A stretch of 64,000 bases of DNA from an uncultured Clostridia bacterium (GCA_947631965.1 CANRNL010000003.1:1-64000), one strand, 5' to 3'; shown: positions 18,205 through 27,100, counted from the stretch's first letter. Notes: generated by a model from the letters alone, not told the origin. A program made the numbers and translations.

Positions 18205-19263
18205 ATAAAAAAGCATACCAAAAAGCACATTAAATTAAAAAGAATTTTAAAATTCGGAATATGGAAGTTCAGTCTGGCGGCGCTGCTTTGCGTTATAGCC
18301 GCTGCGCTGTTCGCCTATTTTCAGCTTGAAACCTACGAAAGAGGCGTAATTGAGATTTACGGCACACAGCAGGACGCATTCGTTCAGCTCGTTCTCGACC
18401 AGATAAATCTTCAGGAGGGCGAAAATGCCGCCGAGAATATAACGAATATTCTCGGTACGCTTGATGCGTCCACCAACAAGTACTGGACTCTTTCCGAGGA
18501 CGAAACGCTGATTTTCGTTAAGGACGTTATGGAGACCAACAGATACAAGGGCTTTACCACCGCCACTTATTATGTTTCGGACAGCGCAAAGGAGTTTTTG
18601 GAGCAGCTTTCGGTCAACAGGGTAGTGCATAAGACCATTTTGATTGACGATACCGAGTATATCGCTTCGGGCGTGGCGTTTGAGTATAACGGCGCGAATT
18701 TTCAGATTTGTCTGGTCACAAATCCCGACGTAATTCTCGACCACAATGCTTATCTTAACGCCAAGGTGAACCTGACCGCGATGATAGTTGTGGTTCTGGC
18801 GGTGTTCCTGGTATTTTTGGTTATGCTGACCGCTTATAATATACAGAAGCAAAGCCAGCTCGCGGACAAGGAAGATGAGTGTCTGGAGCTTCGCGAAACC
18901 ATTGAAAAGCTCAACAGGCGAAATATAGACAAGGCATTTTACGACGTTTCGCGAAACGTGTTCAGCGGCGACGCCTTTGAAATGTTTATGAATAAGCTGT
19001 CAGACCGAAAAATAAGTCCGGTCACGGTTCTCGACGTTGAAACAAAGGACAACGAAATGTTTGACAGTTTCTTGGAGTGCAGCAATACTGCGCTCGGCGA
19101 TAATGTGTTCCGATTTAATATGAAGAACGGCGTTATAAGGCTGGTGTTTGTCGGAATTGACAACGAAACCGCAAATACGGAGCTTGCGGAGTTGATTAAA
19201 CGAGGCGGCTTCGGCATAGACAATGCCGATAACGAACAAAAGGAGATGGGGCAGAATGGATAA
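18205..19263 (+). CDS. Membrane sensor-like protein of the XrtG locus, no canonical start codon
   Basis: The frame opens right after the stop of the glycosyltransferase (18184-18186, same frame). It has no ATG, GTG or TTG until 18529, yet protein-like sequence begins far earlier: a Lys-rich start, a membrane helix (SLAALLCVIAAALFAYF) and an extracellular domain. GGGGAGAGG at 18190-18198 is 6 nt before an ATA codon at 18205, the likeliest start (ATC 18202 is the other option), giving about 352 residues. A second helix (about residues 190-213) leads to a coiled coil and a cytoplasmic domain that may be a degenerate GGDEF. The role is unknown; the shape is that of a two-helix membrane sensor. 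Confidence 0.6.
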   Translation: MKKHTKKHIKLKRILKFGIWKFSLAALLCVIAAALFAYFQLETYERGVIEIYGTQQDAFVQLVLDQINLQEGENAAENITNILGTLDASTNKYWTLSEDETLIFVKDVMETNRYKGFTTATYYVSDSAKEFLEQLSVNRVVHKTILIDDTEYIASGVAFEYNGANFQICLVTNPDVILDHNAYLNAKVNLTAMIVVVLAVFLVFLVMLTAYNIQKQSQLADKEDECLELRETIEKLNRRNIDKAFYDVSRNVFSGDAFEMFMNKLSDRKISPVTVLDVETKDNEMFDSFLECSNTALGDNVFRFNMKNGVIRLVFVGIDNETANTELAELIKRGGFGIDNADNEQKEMGQNG

Positions 19264-19714
19264 ACTGTTTAGGGAATACCACTTTAAGTTTTATCTGAAT
19301 GCAAACCACAGTATTATAATAAACGGTATGCAAGGACAGACGCACCCGCATACATGGGAGTTTATAATACGCGTTTTGATTCAGCGAGAAGGCTTTGTGG
19401 AGTTCAATGTATACGAAAAAGAGGTAAGCAAGTTTTTTGAGCAGTACCAAAACACCAATTTGAACGATATTCCGCCGTTTGACAAGCTGATTCCGACTCT
19501 GGAAACGATGGTTGAATATTTCGGTGAGAGGATACGGATTCTGATGAGAGAGGTCGGCGGCGAGCTTTTGCAAATCGAGGGAAGCGAAACGCCTACGAGA
19601 AGCTACTGCATATCCTATGACCGAGACACCGATTATATACGGGGTATCGAAAAGCTGTCGAAAAGTTCACTCGATACCATATTCGACAGGCTGTTAGACC
19701 AATTAGAACTGTGA
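19256..19714 (+). CDS. 6-pyruvoyl-tetrahydropterin synthase-related protein
   Basis: 152 residues. The T-fold zinc site of PTPS/QueD enzymes is recognisable: His18 (ANHSI), then His30 and His32 (THPHTW). ETPT resembles the conserved E-x-PT segment. The catalytic Cys that normally lies four residues before the HxH appears to be Gln26, so ordinary PTPS chemistry is doubtful. This small protein is a known companion of xrtG. The start is ATG 19256, overlapping the previous stop by 8 nt and preceded by GGAGATGG. The next gene follows after 10 nt. Confidence 0.82.
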   Translation: MDKLFREYHFKFYLNANHSIIINGMQGQTHPHTWEFIIRVLIQREGFVEFNVYEKEVSKFFEQYQNTNLNDIPPFDKLIPTLETMVEYFGERIRILMREVGGELLQIEGSETPTRSYCISYDRDTDYIRGIEKLSKSSLDTIFDRLLDQLEL

Positions 19715-19724
19715 GGGAGCGTCG

Positions 19725-22166
19725 GTGGTTAAAAGAATAAATCAAATCCTGTTTATTGTGCTGTTTGCGGTGCTGGCGGGGATGATAGCGTGGCTGGTTT
19801 CTTACAGCGGAATTTATACATCGGACTCCAACGCGATGTCGTATTTATACCGAGCGGAGGCGCTGTGCCGAAATATAGAGCAGGGCATCCGCTATCCTAT
19901 GTATGACCCTATGTGGTACAACGGTATGGAGATAGTGAGGCATCAGCCGCCTTTGCCGATATTCTTTATTGCACTATGCCGTACCGTTATGGGCGGAAAC
20001 CTGCTCGGCGGCTATCTTCTCTTTGTGGGAGCGATATTTTTTATCGGAGCGTGCATATGGCTTCATATAGGAAAATATCATAAACGAATGTATTTCGGAG
20101 GTTTTTTGGGCATACTGTGGTTCTTTATGCCTTATAATTTATATGTGCTTTTCTTGGAGGGTGATCTTGCCAAAAGCGTATGTGTGGCGATTTTGCCCTT
20201 GCTTATTCACGGAATATACACATATATTGAAGATAACAAATGGAGCGGGCTTTTGCAAACAATAATCTGCTTCTTTGTTATTACTATGTGCCAAATCAAG
20301 TTTACGGCGATGATTGCGATTTCGGTTGTCGTATTTTTGGTTATTGACGGAATTATAAAGCGGCGCTGGAGAGCGGGTCTGCACATTGTTTTTTGTATGG
20401 TAATCGGATTTTTGTGCGGCGGAGTGTGGCTTATCCCGTATTTTACCGCCGACGTCAGCCTAAACGAGGTATTTTCGACGTTTTTCCAGAGTATTTTGAT
20501 AACGCTCAATCCGTTTTATCGTCAAACCGACGGAATAGATACCTCTTATTTCGGTCTTGCGGCGCTTATTGTGGCGGTTTTGGGCTTGCTTTTCGGCGGA
20601 AGAAAGACGGCGTCGGGATTTTTGAACGCAATACTTATCTGCTTTTGTACGACTCTCTCCATAATGCCGGTGCTTGCGATTTTGCCGATTAAGGAATATA
20701 TGCTTATGCTGCGATATATACCTATCGCGCTTTGCTTTATATTGTACTGCTTCGTTATGTGGGACAGCCTTAAAAAGCCGATAGTTTTCACTTTGTGTAC
20801 GCTTCTGGTACTTGACGCGATGCCGTCTTTCAGCCTTGTGAACGGTAATTTTCAGGGCATAGCGTCGGATGAGGTTTTAAATAAGCTCGGCGACGAAACG
20901 CTGCTCGGTACCGCAAAGGAGATTACAAATCAACGTATGGCGTTTTTGGACGGAGACACCTACGGCGCAAATGCCTCGTACTATATTTCGGGCTACGGCA
21001 AAAGGGTCGCGTCGACCTACGGCGCGGATAATGAGTCCGCCAATATCTCGCGCAACATTATGCTGCTCAACGAGGCTATGGAGAGCGGCTCCTACCTCTA
21101 TATATTTGACCGCTGTATGGAGCTTGGAAACGACATTGTTGAAATTCGTGTAAGCAGTCTGCGGCACGGCTCGCAGGATATCGACGCTTTAAAAGCGGCG
21201 GCGGCACAGGTGGGATATAAGGAAAAAGAGTATAACGGCGAGTTTATCATTTTCACTCTCGATATCAGCGGCAATTTCGGCACGGTAAGCAAGTACCGCG
21301 CCATCGGAATAGGACCTGCCGCAGCCGAGCTTTCGATAATGTTCCCCGGAATGGAGGAAACCGTTTCGGACAACCTGAACGATTATACGTTTGAGGAGCT
21401 TTCAAAGTATGACGCGGTCTATCTTGCGGACTTCACATATGACGACCTCACATCCGCCGAAAATATGATTGTCGACCTGAGCCGCGCGGGCGTGCGCGTG
21501 GTTATAGAGGCGAGCGGTATACCGGCGGACAAACATACCGGAGTGCAGCGTTTCCTCGGTGTGGAAACTCACGCGATAAACTTTTCGAACGGCTATCCGT
21601 TCCTTTACACCATAGACGGAACTCTGGACTGCGATTTGTTCCCCGAAGGCTACAGCGATTGGAAAACGGTGTATGTAAACGGTCTTGACGAGTGTATGGG
21701 ATATATCGACGATATGGGCAAGCGGCTTGAATTTTTCGGCACGGTTAAAAACGAAAATATTTATGTTGTCGGTCTTGGAATCGGGTACCACCACTGTCTG
21801 ACCGGCGACCCAAGCACGGGCAAGCTGCTGTCGCGCGCTATGAATTTGGCTTCGGACGAAATTCCCGAAAGGACTATCGTGCCGATAGTGGTGGATTATC
21901 AGCCCGATAAGATAGTTATCAAGTCGTCGCAGGATAATTTGAATACCTCGCTGTCGTGGCATGACACGTTCCGAAGCAATGAAGAACTTGAAACCCGAAA
22001 CCACCTTACATATGTAAATTCGGGCACGACCGAGATTTACATAGTTGACCCGTATTTATGGCAGGGACTGCTGATGAGCGCGGCGGGAATTGCGCTTGCG
22101 GTTCTGTTCCTTATATTTATCAAGAAAAATCCGCTTGACACGGCGGTCAATAAAAAACGTGATTAA
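19725..22166 (+). CDS. PTPS-related integral membrane protein of the XrtG locus
   Basis: 813 residues. About ten membrane helices fill the first 370 residues. An early loop has acidic and aromatic residues (YTSDSNAMSYLYRAE, RHQPPLP) like GT-C glycosyltransferases. A large extracellular domain follows, then one last helix (LLMSAAGIALAVLFLIF) and a basic tail. This matches the PTPS_related membrane family found with xrtG. It may be a lipid-linked sugar transferase acting outside the membrane on the XrtG target. The start is GTG 19725. It is the last gene of the locus before a new promoter. Confidence 0.8.
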   Translation: MVKRINQILFIVLFAVLAGMIAWLVSYSGIYTSDSNAMSYLYRAEALCRNIEQGIRYPMYDPMWYNGMEIVRHQPPLPIFFIALCRTVMGGNLLGGYLLFVGAIFFIGACIWLHIGKYHKRMYFGGFLGILWFFMPYNLYVLFLEGDLAKSVCVAILPLLIHGIYTYIEDNKWSGLLQTIICFFVITMCQIKFTAMIAISVVVFLVIDGIIKRRWRAGLHIVFCMVIGFLCGGVWLIPYFTADVSLNEVFSTFFQSILITLNPFYRQTDGIDTSYFGLAALIVAVLGLLFGGRKTASGFLNAILICFCTTLSIMPVLAILPIKEYMLMLRYIPIALCFILYCFVMWDSLKKPIVFTLCTLLVLDAMPSFSLVNGNFQGIASDEVLNKLGDETLLGTAKEITNQRMAFLDGDTYGANASYYISGYGKRVASTYGADNESANISRNIMLLNEAMESGSYLYIFDRCMELGNDIVEIRVSSLRHGSQDIDALKAAAAQVGYKEKEYNGEFIIFTLDISGNFGTVSKYRAIGIGPAAAELSIMFPGMEETVSDNLNDYTFEELSKYDAVYLADFTYDDLTSAENMIVDLSRAGVRVVIEASGIPADKHTGVQRFLGVETHAINFSNGYPFLYTIDGTLDCDLFPEGYSDWKTVYVNGLDECMGYIDDMGKRLEFFGTVKNENIYVVGLGIGYHHCLTGDPSTGKLLSRAMNLASDEIPERTIVPIVVDYQPDKIVIKSSQDNLNTSLSWHDTFRSNEELETRNHLTYVNSGTTEIYIVDPYLWQGLLMSAAGIALAVLFLIFIKKNPLDTAVNKKRD

Positions 22167-22183
22167 ATCAGGAAATTTTGCTG

Positions 22184-22212
22184 TTGAAAAAACGGTGTGC
22201 ATATGGTAAAAT
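22184..22212 (+). promoter_or_regulatory. Promoter of the c-di-GMP signalling operon
   Basis: TTGAAA 22184-22189, 17 nt, TAAAAT 22207-22212. The sequence GCATATG occurs on both sides of the -10 box (22199 and 22226), a possible regulator site. Confidence 0.65.
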
Positions 22213-22288
22213 AAAAACAGCGGGCATATGCGGAATTTATGTCACGCAAAAAGTACCGATTATGCACATTCCCTAAGGAGAGATAGAT

Positions 22289-23836
22289 TTGCTTGACAAA
22301 ACAAAAAACACAATACTTATTGCCGATGATTCGGAAATGAACAGAGCAATTCTTATGGATATGCTGGAAGACGAATATAATATACTTGAAGCGGAGGACG
22401 GAAAAGAAGCGATTGAAGCGCTCAAAAAGTACGGAACCGAGATAAGTCTGCTTCTGCTCGATATAGTGATGCCCAATATGGACGGTTACGACGTGCTTGC
22501 GGTAATGAACCATAATCAATGGATAAAGGATATTCCTGTCATTATGATTACCACAGAGATAGGCGGCTCTTATTTAAAACGCGCCTATGAGCTGGGCGCG
22601 ACCGATTTTATCAACCGCCCGTTTGACCCGCAGGTCGCGCATTGCCGTATCGCAAACACCATTATGCTTTACAGCAAACAGAAGATGCTCATGGAGACCG
22701 TGGCGGCGCAGATTTTTGAAAATGAGAAGAACCGAGAAATTATGATTTCGATTTTGAGCCACATCGTGGAGTTCAGAAACGGAGAGAGCGGTATGCATGT
22801 TTTGAACGTTAACGCCATTACCGAAATATTGCTCAGATATTTGCTCACCAAGACCGACAAATATCCTATAACCAATGCGGATATTTCAATAATCCGTATG
22901 GCGTCCTCACTGCACGACATAGGCAAAATCTCTATACCCGAGGACATACTCAACAAGCCCGGCCGTCTTACGCCCGAAGAGTTTGAAATTATGAAAACCC
23001 ATTCGATGGCGGGCGCGAAGCTTATGGAAAATCTGAAAACTTATCAGAATGAAAAGCTGCTCGAATATTCATATCAGATTTGCAGATGGCATCACGAGAG
23101 ATGGGACGGCGGCGGCTATCCCGACGGACTTTCGGGAGACGATATTCCAATCGCGGCGCAGGTAGTATCTATGGCTGATGTATACGACGCTTTAACCAGC
23201 GTTCGCTGCTACAAAGATGCGTATTCGCACGAGAAAGCCTTCGAGATGATACTAAACGGCGAGTGCGGCGTATTTAATCCTCTTTTGATTGAGTGCCTCA
23301 AGGAAGCGGCGAGCGAGATAAAGAAAGAGATGAGCGAGGACCACAGCGGCGACGCGGGAAGCTTTAGGGCGGCTCAGAGGGTTATCGAGGACGTGCGTAA
23401 TTTTGACAACAGCTCTTCGCTTCATATTTACGAGATGCTGTCGGACGAGCGTGCGAAAAGCAGATTTTTGGAGTCGCTGCTCGGCGGCGTTTCGTTTGAG
23501 TATGACAAGGGAACCGATACGCTGGTACTCACCGAGTCTCTTGCGAAAACGCTTGACATTCCGACAATTATAACAAACCCGCGAAGCAATACGATACTGA
23601 CAAGTTGGAGTGAGAATAAAGGTGAAAAAATAATAATGGAGGCATTGAAATCGGCGACTCCGGACTCTCCTACGGTTTCGTGCGATGTGCCGATAAAGCT
23701 GAAACCCACCGACGCCGAGGAAATGTATCGCGTGAACTGCTTCACAATATGGCACAAACGCGCGGATGCAATTCAATACACAAGAGTTGTGGGAGAATTA
23801 AGACCGCTCAAGCCGAGAGGGGAGGACTACATATGA
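22289..23836 (+). CDS. Response regulator with HD-GYP phosphodiesterase domain
   Basis: 515 residues. An N-terminal receiver has the acidic pair DD at 13-14 and phosphoacceptor Asp58 (LLLLDIVMP). A linker helix leads to an HD-GYP domain with HDIGK (about 210), HHERWDGGGYPDG and MADVYDALTS. A C-terminal region of about 130 residues may be a PAS-like domain. HD-GYP proteins hydrolyse cyclic di-GMP, so phosphorylation of the receiver should set c-di-GMP levels. The start is TTG 22289, 7 nt after AAGGAGA. The stop overlaps the ATG of an HPt gene (ATGA). Confidence 0.9.
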   Translation: MLDKTKNTILIADDSEMNRAILMDMLEDEYNILEAEDGKEAIEALKKYGTEISLLLLDIVMPNMDGYDVLAVMNHNQWIKDIPVIMITTEIGGSYLKRAYELGATDFINRPFDPQVAHCRIANTIMLYSKQKMLMETVAAQIFENEKNREIMISILSHIVEFRNGESGMHVLNVNAITEILLRYLLTKTDKYPITNADISIIRMASSLHDIGKISIPEDILNKPGRLTPEEFEIMKTHSMAGAKLMENLKTYQNEKLLEYSYQICRWHHERWDGGGYPDGLSGDDIPIAAQVVSMADVYDALTSVRCYKDAYSHEKAFEMILNGECGVFNPLLIECLKEAASEIKKEMSEDHSGDAGSFRAAQRVIEDVRNFDNSSSLHIYEMLSDERAKSRFLESLLGGVSFEYDKGTDTLVLTESLAKTLDIPTIITNPRSNTILTSWSENKGEKIIMEALKSATPDSPTVSCDVPIKLKPTDAEEMYRVNCFTIWHKRADAIQYTRVVGELRPLKPRGEDYI

Positions 23837-24192
23837 CATTGGTTGAGTTTTACGAAAAAATCAACGGTGACTATGATGACGTTATCTTCCGCTTTCGCGA
23901 CGAAGCGCGTATAATGCGTTTCGCAAAAATATTTTTGAGGGATAAAAACTTTAATCAGCTTCAAAACGCGATTGAAAACAGAGATTGGAGCGCGGCGTTC
24001 CGCGCGTCGCATACCATTAAGGGTATGGCGCTCAATATGAGCTTCACAAGGCTGTTTGAAAGCACGGCGGCGCTCACGGAGCATTTGCGGGAAGGCGCGG
24101 AGCTGATGAACAGAGAAATTTATGAGAAGGTATGCTCCGATTATTACGAGGTCGTATCTAATCTGGAAAGAGTAGAGCAAACCGAAAAATAG
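23833..24192 (+). CDS. HPt-domain phosphotransfer protein
   Basis: 119 residues, a free-standing histidine phosphotransfer domain: a four-helix protein with the phosphorylatable His60 in ASHTIKGMALN. It probably passes phosphate to or from the receiver of the HD-GYP protein, whose stop codon it overlaps by 4 nt. No histidine kinase is encoded nearby, so the phosphate source lies elsewhere. GGGAGGAC precedes the ATG. Confidence 0.88.
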   Translation: MTLVEFYEKINGDYDDVIFRFRDEARIMRFAKIFLRDKNFNQLQNAIENRDWSAAFRASHTIKGMALNMSFTRLFESTAALTEHLREGAELMNREIYEKVCSDYYEVVSNLERVEQTEK

Positions 24193-24231
24193 GCAAGCCC
24201 TGCGTCTTATATACTCTTAGGAGGAATAAAT

Positions 24232-25341
24232 ATGAAAAATTTTTTAAATAATCCCCACTGGGCGGTGCGTCAGGAGCTTCAAATGCAGCGAAGCTCGTTC
24301 CACGCGTACAAGGACCAGATATTTCCGGAGCAGAAGCAACTCTTCCGCAGTCTGCTGTTTTTCGCGGCTGCGTTCTCGGTTATATTTATGCTTATGGCGT
24401 TTATATTCGATAGAGTAAACGGTCCGAAGGCGGCTTACGTTCTCTCCGCGATAGTGACTATTATTGCGATACCCGCGACCAAGAACTTGGAGAAGAACAA
24501 GAACATTATATTTCCTACATATGTGCTTTGCGCACTTATACTGGTTCTTGCAAACTCGCTTGAATTTTCCTTTGAGCCGGAGGCGAGCCTTATAATGTTC
24601 GCGGCGGCGATGGGACTTCTTCCCGTTATGGTTATGGACGTTATGGGTCGTAAATGCCTTTTCTTTTTCGCGGTGTTTGTTCTTCATTCGATTTATATTT
24701 CCTTTGGCCGTCCGGCGGATTCGGTGTCGGTAATTATCGGAATAAATCTTTTTGTGACAGCCATCGGTCTTTTGGTGAGTTATTGGATACAGCGTTTTAA
24801 GCTGCGTTATGTTATGCTTTATAACGAGGCAGACGGTGACAAGCGCCTTGACTTCCTTACCGGTCTTTATAACCGCCTGGAGCTTTTCGACCTGCTCAGA
24901 AACCGTATCGCAAAGCGTGATTTTACAATTTACGCGATGTATATGATTGATATTGACAACTACAAGGCTTACAACGATATTTACGGACACGTTGCCGGCG
25001 ATAACGTCTTAAGACGCGTCGGTGCGATGTTCTCCGAATTTGGCGAAAAGCACAAAATTCGTTTTTACCGTTACGGCGGCGAAGAAATTTTGGGCGTCGG
25101 TCTTGATTTTGACAGCGACCCCGAAAAAATTGCGAAAGAGATAAACAAGGCGGTAGTCGATTTGAATATCGCGCACCGCGGCACTCCGTACGGGGTTATT
25201 ACGGTGAGCGTGGGCTATACCACCGATACGCGCAGATACGAGAAGATGATAAACAAGGCGGACAAGGCGATGTACAAGGCTAAGGAGCGCGGTAAAAATC
25301 AGTTTGCCTGCTTCGAGTATGACTGCGATGATGACGATTAA
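24232..25341 (+). CDS. Membrane-bound diguanylate cyclase (GGDEF)
   Basis: 369 residues: about five to six N-terminal membrane helices (45-185) and a C-terminal GGDEF domain starting at DFLTGLYNR. The active-site motif is RYGGEE (about 281-286), a permitted GGEEF variant, so the enzyme should make c-di-GMP from GTP. No RxxD inhibitory site is visible just before it. AGGAGG precedes the ATG. It lies 39 nt after the HPt gene, pairing synthesis with the HD-GYP breakdown enzyme in one operon. Confidence 0.9.
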   Translation: MKNFLNNPHWAVRQELQMQRSSFHAYKDQIFPEQKQLFRSLLFFAAAFSVIFMLMAFIFDRVNGPKAAYVLSAIVTIIAIPATKNLEKNKNIIFPTYVLCALILVLANSLEFSFEPEASLIMFAAAMGLLPVMVMDVMGRKCLFFFAVFVLHSIYISFGRPADSVSVIIGINLFVTAIGLLVSYWIQRFKLRYVMLYNEADGDKRLDFLTGLYNRLELFDLLRNRIAKRDFTIYAMYMIDIDNYKAYNDIYGHVAGDNVLRRVGAMFSEFGEKHKIRFYRYGGEEILGVGLDFDSDPEKIAKEINKAVVDLNIAHRGTPYGVITVSVGYTTDTRRYEKMINKADKAMYKAKERGKNQFACFEYDCDDDD

Positions 25342-25352
25342 TTAAAAACCGT

Positions 25353-25378
25353 GCGCGGAGCAGCGTTTTGCTCCGCGC
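25353..25378 (+). terminator. Hairpin after the GGDEF gene
   Basis: A 10-bp stem, GCGCGGAGCA with TGCTCCGCGC, around a 6-nt loop, 11 nt past the stop. The T-run is weak, so read-through to the next gene is possible. Confidence 0.55.
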
Positions 25379-25402
25379 TCGTATTGAAAGGCTTGAAATT
25401 TT

Positions 25403-26419
25403 ATGGATATGCAGACCAAAAGAGGCAGAGAACAGCTGAAGTCGCTGCCCTTTAAAGATAAACTCCGCAACTTTTTCTTTTATTATAAATGGCACGTTAT
25501 AATCGCGCTGTTTGCTGTCGCGGTTATCGCGTTTTCGCTTGCGGAGTGCAGTATGAGAGTGGACGACGACCTCGTTATAACCTATTTCAGCGAAGCGTAT
25601 ATAGACGAGAGCGTTGTCGAAAAGATGTACGGCTTTTTCGGCTATGAGTACTGCATTGATGATATAAATGCGGACGGTGAGAGAAATGTGCTGATTTCCC
25701 CTTATTCTGGGGTTGACGAGAATGTGATGGCCAAATATATGACCGAGATTGCCGCGGGAGAGTCGATGGCGTTTCTGTTTGACCAAACATATTATGACAT
25801 AACGATGCAAAATCAGCCCGAATCGATTGAGTATGCCTGCGATATAACCAAAAACTCCGAACTCAAAGAGCTTTTCGGGCTGGGCGACGAACCGCTTTAC
25901 TTTGCGGTCAAGACGGTTTATGATGCGGAGCAGGGAGACGAAATGCGTGAAAAAATGCACGATAACGCCGTCTCTCTCTATAATATAATAGCGGACGACG
26001 ATATGACCGCCATATATTACGGCACGGATGATGTAAACAGAGAGCTTATAACGTCGATTGAGGACACGTTCAGAGAATATATAGACAATATCAATGCCGT
26101 TGAGCAAAAAATCGTGGAAATTTCGGCGGTATGCGACCCGGATGTAGAAGCCCTGTCGGAGCAGGCGGGCGAGACGATAAAGAGCGGCAATGTGCCGGCA
26201 TTTTTGACGGACGGTGCGTTTTACACGACTTTTGAGAATAAATTCCCTTACGCAATAGAGGACAGCGAGGACATAAGCTCGGTGTTCGACCTTCCCGAAG
26301 GCTCTCTTTACTATGTTGTGAGGAGCAAGCCGAGCGGCTCGGACAATCTCGAAAAGGAGGAGCTTCTCCGAGGCAATGCGCTGAAGGTCCTTTCGGGGCT
26401 GAGAGATAAAAAGCGGTAA
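25403..26419 (+). CDS. Membrane-anchored protein of unknown function
   Basis: 338 residues. A basic cytoplasmic N-terminus, one membrane helix (about 32-50, IIALFAVAVIAFSLA) and a large acidic outer domain of about 285 residues. No family was recognised. Two halves may repeat weakly: each ends with an LYF/LYYV segment after a Phe-Gly or Phe-Asp-Leu turn. It follows the signalling operon after a weak hairpin and is closed by two terminators. Lineage-specific protein. Confidence 0.75.
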   Translation: MDMQTKRGREQLKSLPFKDKLRNFFFYYKWHVIIALFAVAVIAFSLAECSMRVDDDLVITYFSEAYIDESVVEKMYGFFGYEYCIDDINADGERNVLISPYSGVDENVMAKYMTEIAAGESMAFLFDQTYYDITMQNQPESIEYACDITKNSELKELFGLGDEPLYFAVKTVYDAEQGDEMREKMHDNAVSLYNIIADDDMTAIYYGTDDVNRELITSIEDTFREYIDNINAVEQKIVEISAVCDPDVEALSEQAGETIKSGNVPAFLTDGAFYTTFENKFPYAIEDSEDISSVFDLPEGSLYYVVRSKPSGSDNLEKEELLRGNALKVLSGLRDKKR

Positions 26420-26475
26420 AACATATGCGTTTGTCGGACGCTGAAAAAGAGATATATTTTGCGAAGAGCAAGCTG

Positions 26476-26510
26476 CCGCGCGGGACTTTTTAACCCGCGC
26501 GGTTATTTTT
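26476..26510 (+). terminator. Intrinsic terminator
   Basis: CCGCGCGGG (26476-26484) pairs with CCCGCGCGG (26494-26502), followed by TTATTTTTG. It closes the unit of the unknown membrane-anchored protein. Confidence 0.8.
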
Positions 26511-26545
26511 GTAAATTTTTATATTTTTAAACTCTTCTATCTGTT

Positions 26546-26570
26546 TCGCTTTCGGAAAAGCGAGTTTTTT
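26546..26570 (+). terminator. Second terminator-like hairpin
   Basis: TCGCTTT (26546-26552) with AAAGCGA (26557-26563) and GTTTTTT, a back-up terminator for the plus strand. Confidence 0.55.
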
Positions 26571-26577
26571 GCGGCTG

Positions 26578-26615
26578 ATACCGAAGCGGAGCCGTTTTCG
26601 GCTCCGCTTCGGTAT
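26578..26615. repeat. 17-bp perfect palindrome with TTTT loop
   Basis: Arms 26578-26594 and 26599-26615 are exactly complementary. No T-run follows on either strand. It lies 27 nt past the stop of the minus-strand DUF378 gene, so it may protect that mRNA's 3' end or act as a two-way terminator. Confidence 0.6.
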
Positions 26616-26642
26616 GTTCTTACAACAGAGTTTGCGCGGCTG

Positions 26643-26846
26643 TTATTCGCGCCCCGCAACAACTTTGTTTCGGAACAACATTGTGATTCCCCAGATACCC
26701 GCAAGACCGACAAGGGTGTAGATGATACGGCTGAATACCGATGCCTGTCCGCCGCATACGAACGAGACGACGTCGAAGCCGAAAAGTCCGACGGACAGCC
26801 AGTTGAGCGCACCGATGATAATCAAGATAAGTGATGCTGTGTCCAT
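26643..26846 (-). CDS. DUF378 family small membrane protein
   Basis: 67 residues with two membrane helices. The motif GALNWLSVGLFGFDVV near the first helix is the hallmark of DUF378 (YuzA-like) proteins. Function unknown. GAAGGGAG precedes the ATG. It is monocistronic and divergent from hppA. Confidence 0.88.
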   Translation of the reverse strand: MDTASLILIIIGALNWLSVGLFGFDVVSFVCGGQASVFSRIIYTLVGLAGIWGITMLFRNKVVAGRE

Positions 26847-26951
26847 AAAACAAAACTCCCTTCGTTTTATTTGTTTTATTTATGAAATACTCGGATTTCA
26901 CTTTGCGTACATATCTGAATTTTCTGTATTTACGCATTTTTATTCTTTACG

Positions 26952-26980
26952 ATTTTATGACGCTTTATTCACATTGTTAA
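26952..26980 (-). promoter_or_regulatory. Promoter of the DUF378 gene
   Basis: On the minus strand TTAACA (26980-26975), 17 nt, TAAAAT (26957-26952), giving a leader of about 100 nt. Confidence 0.55.
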
Positions 26981-27031
26981 AAGTTACACAAGTTGCAATA
27001 TCTTTTTTATTAAGAAATTGTTAAAAATGAC

Positions 27032-27061
27032 TTGACGCTGGTAATATTTGTAATATATAAT
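27032..27061 (+). promoter_or_regulatory. Promoter of hppA
   Basis: TTGACG 27032-27037, 18-nt spacer, TATAAT 27056-27061; the short leader holds GGAGGT. Confidence 0.7.
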
Positions 27062-27100
27062 AATAAAAAAATATAATAAAAAATCGGAGGTATTGTGAAA

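Noticed and set aside
18529-19263. Shorter gene from ATG 18529
   Set aside because: It would remove the first membrane helix and most of the outer domain, and it has no ribosome site; the upstream sequence is clearly coding.
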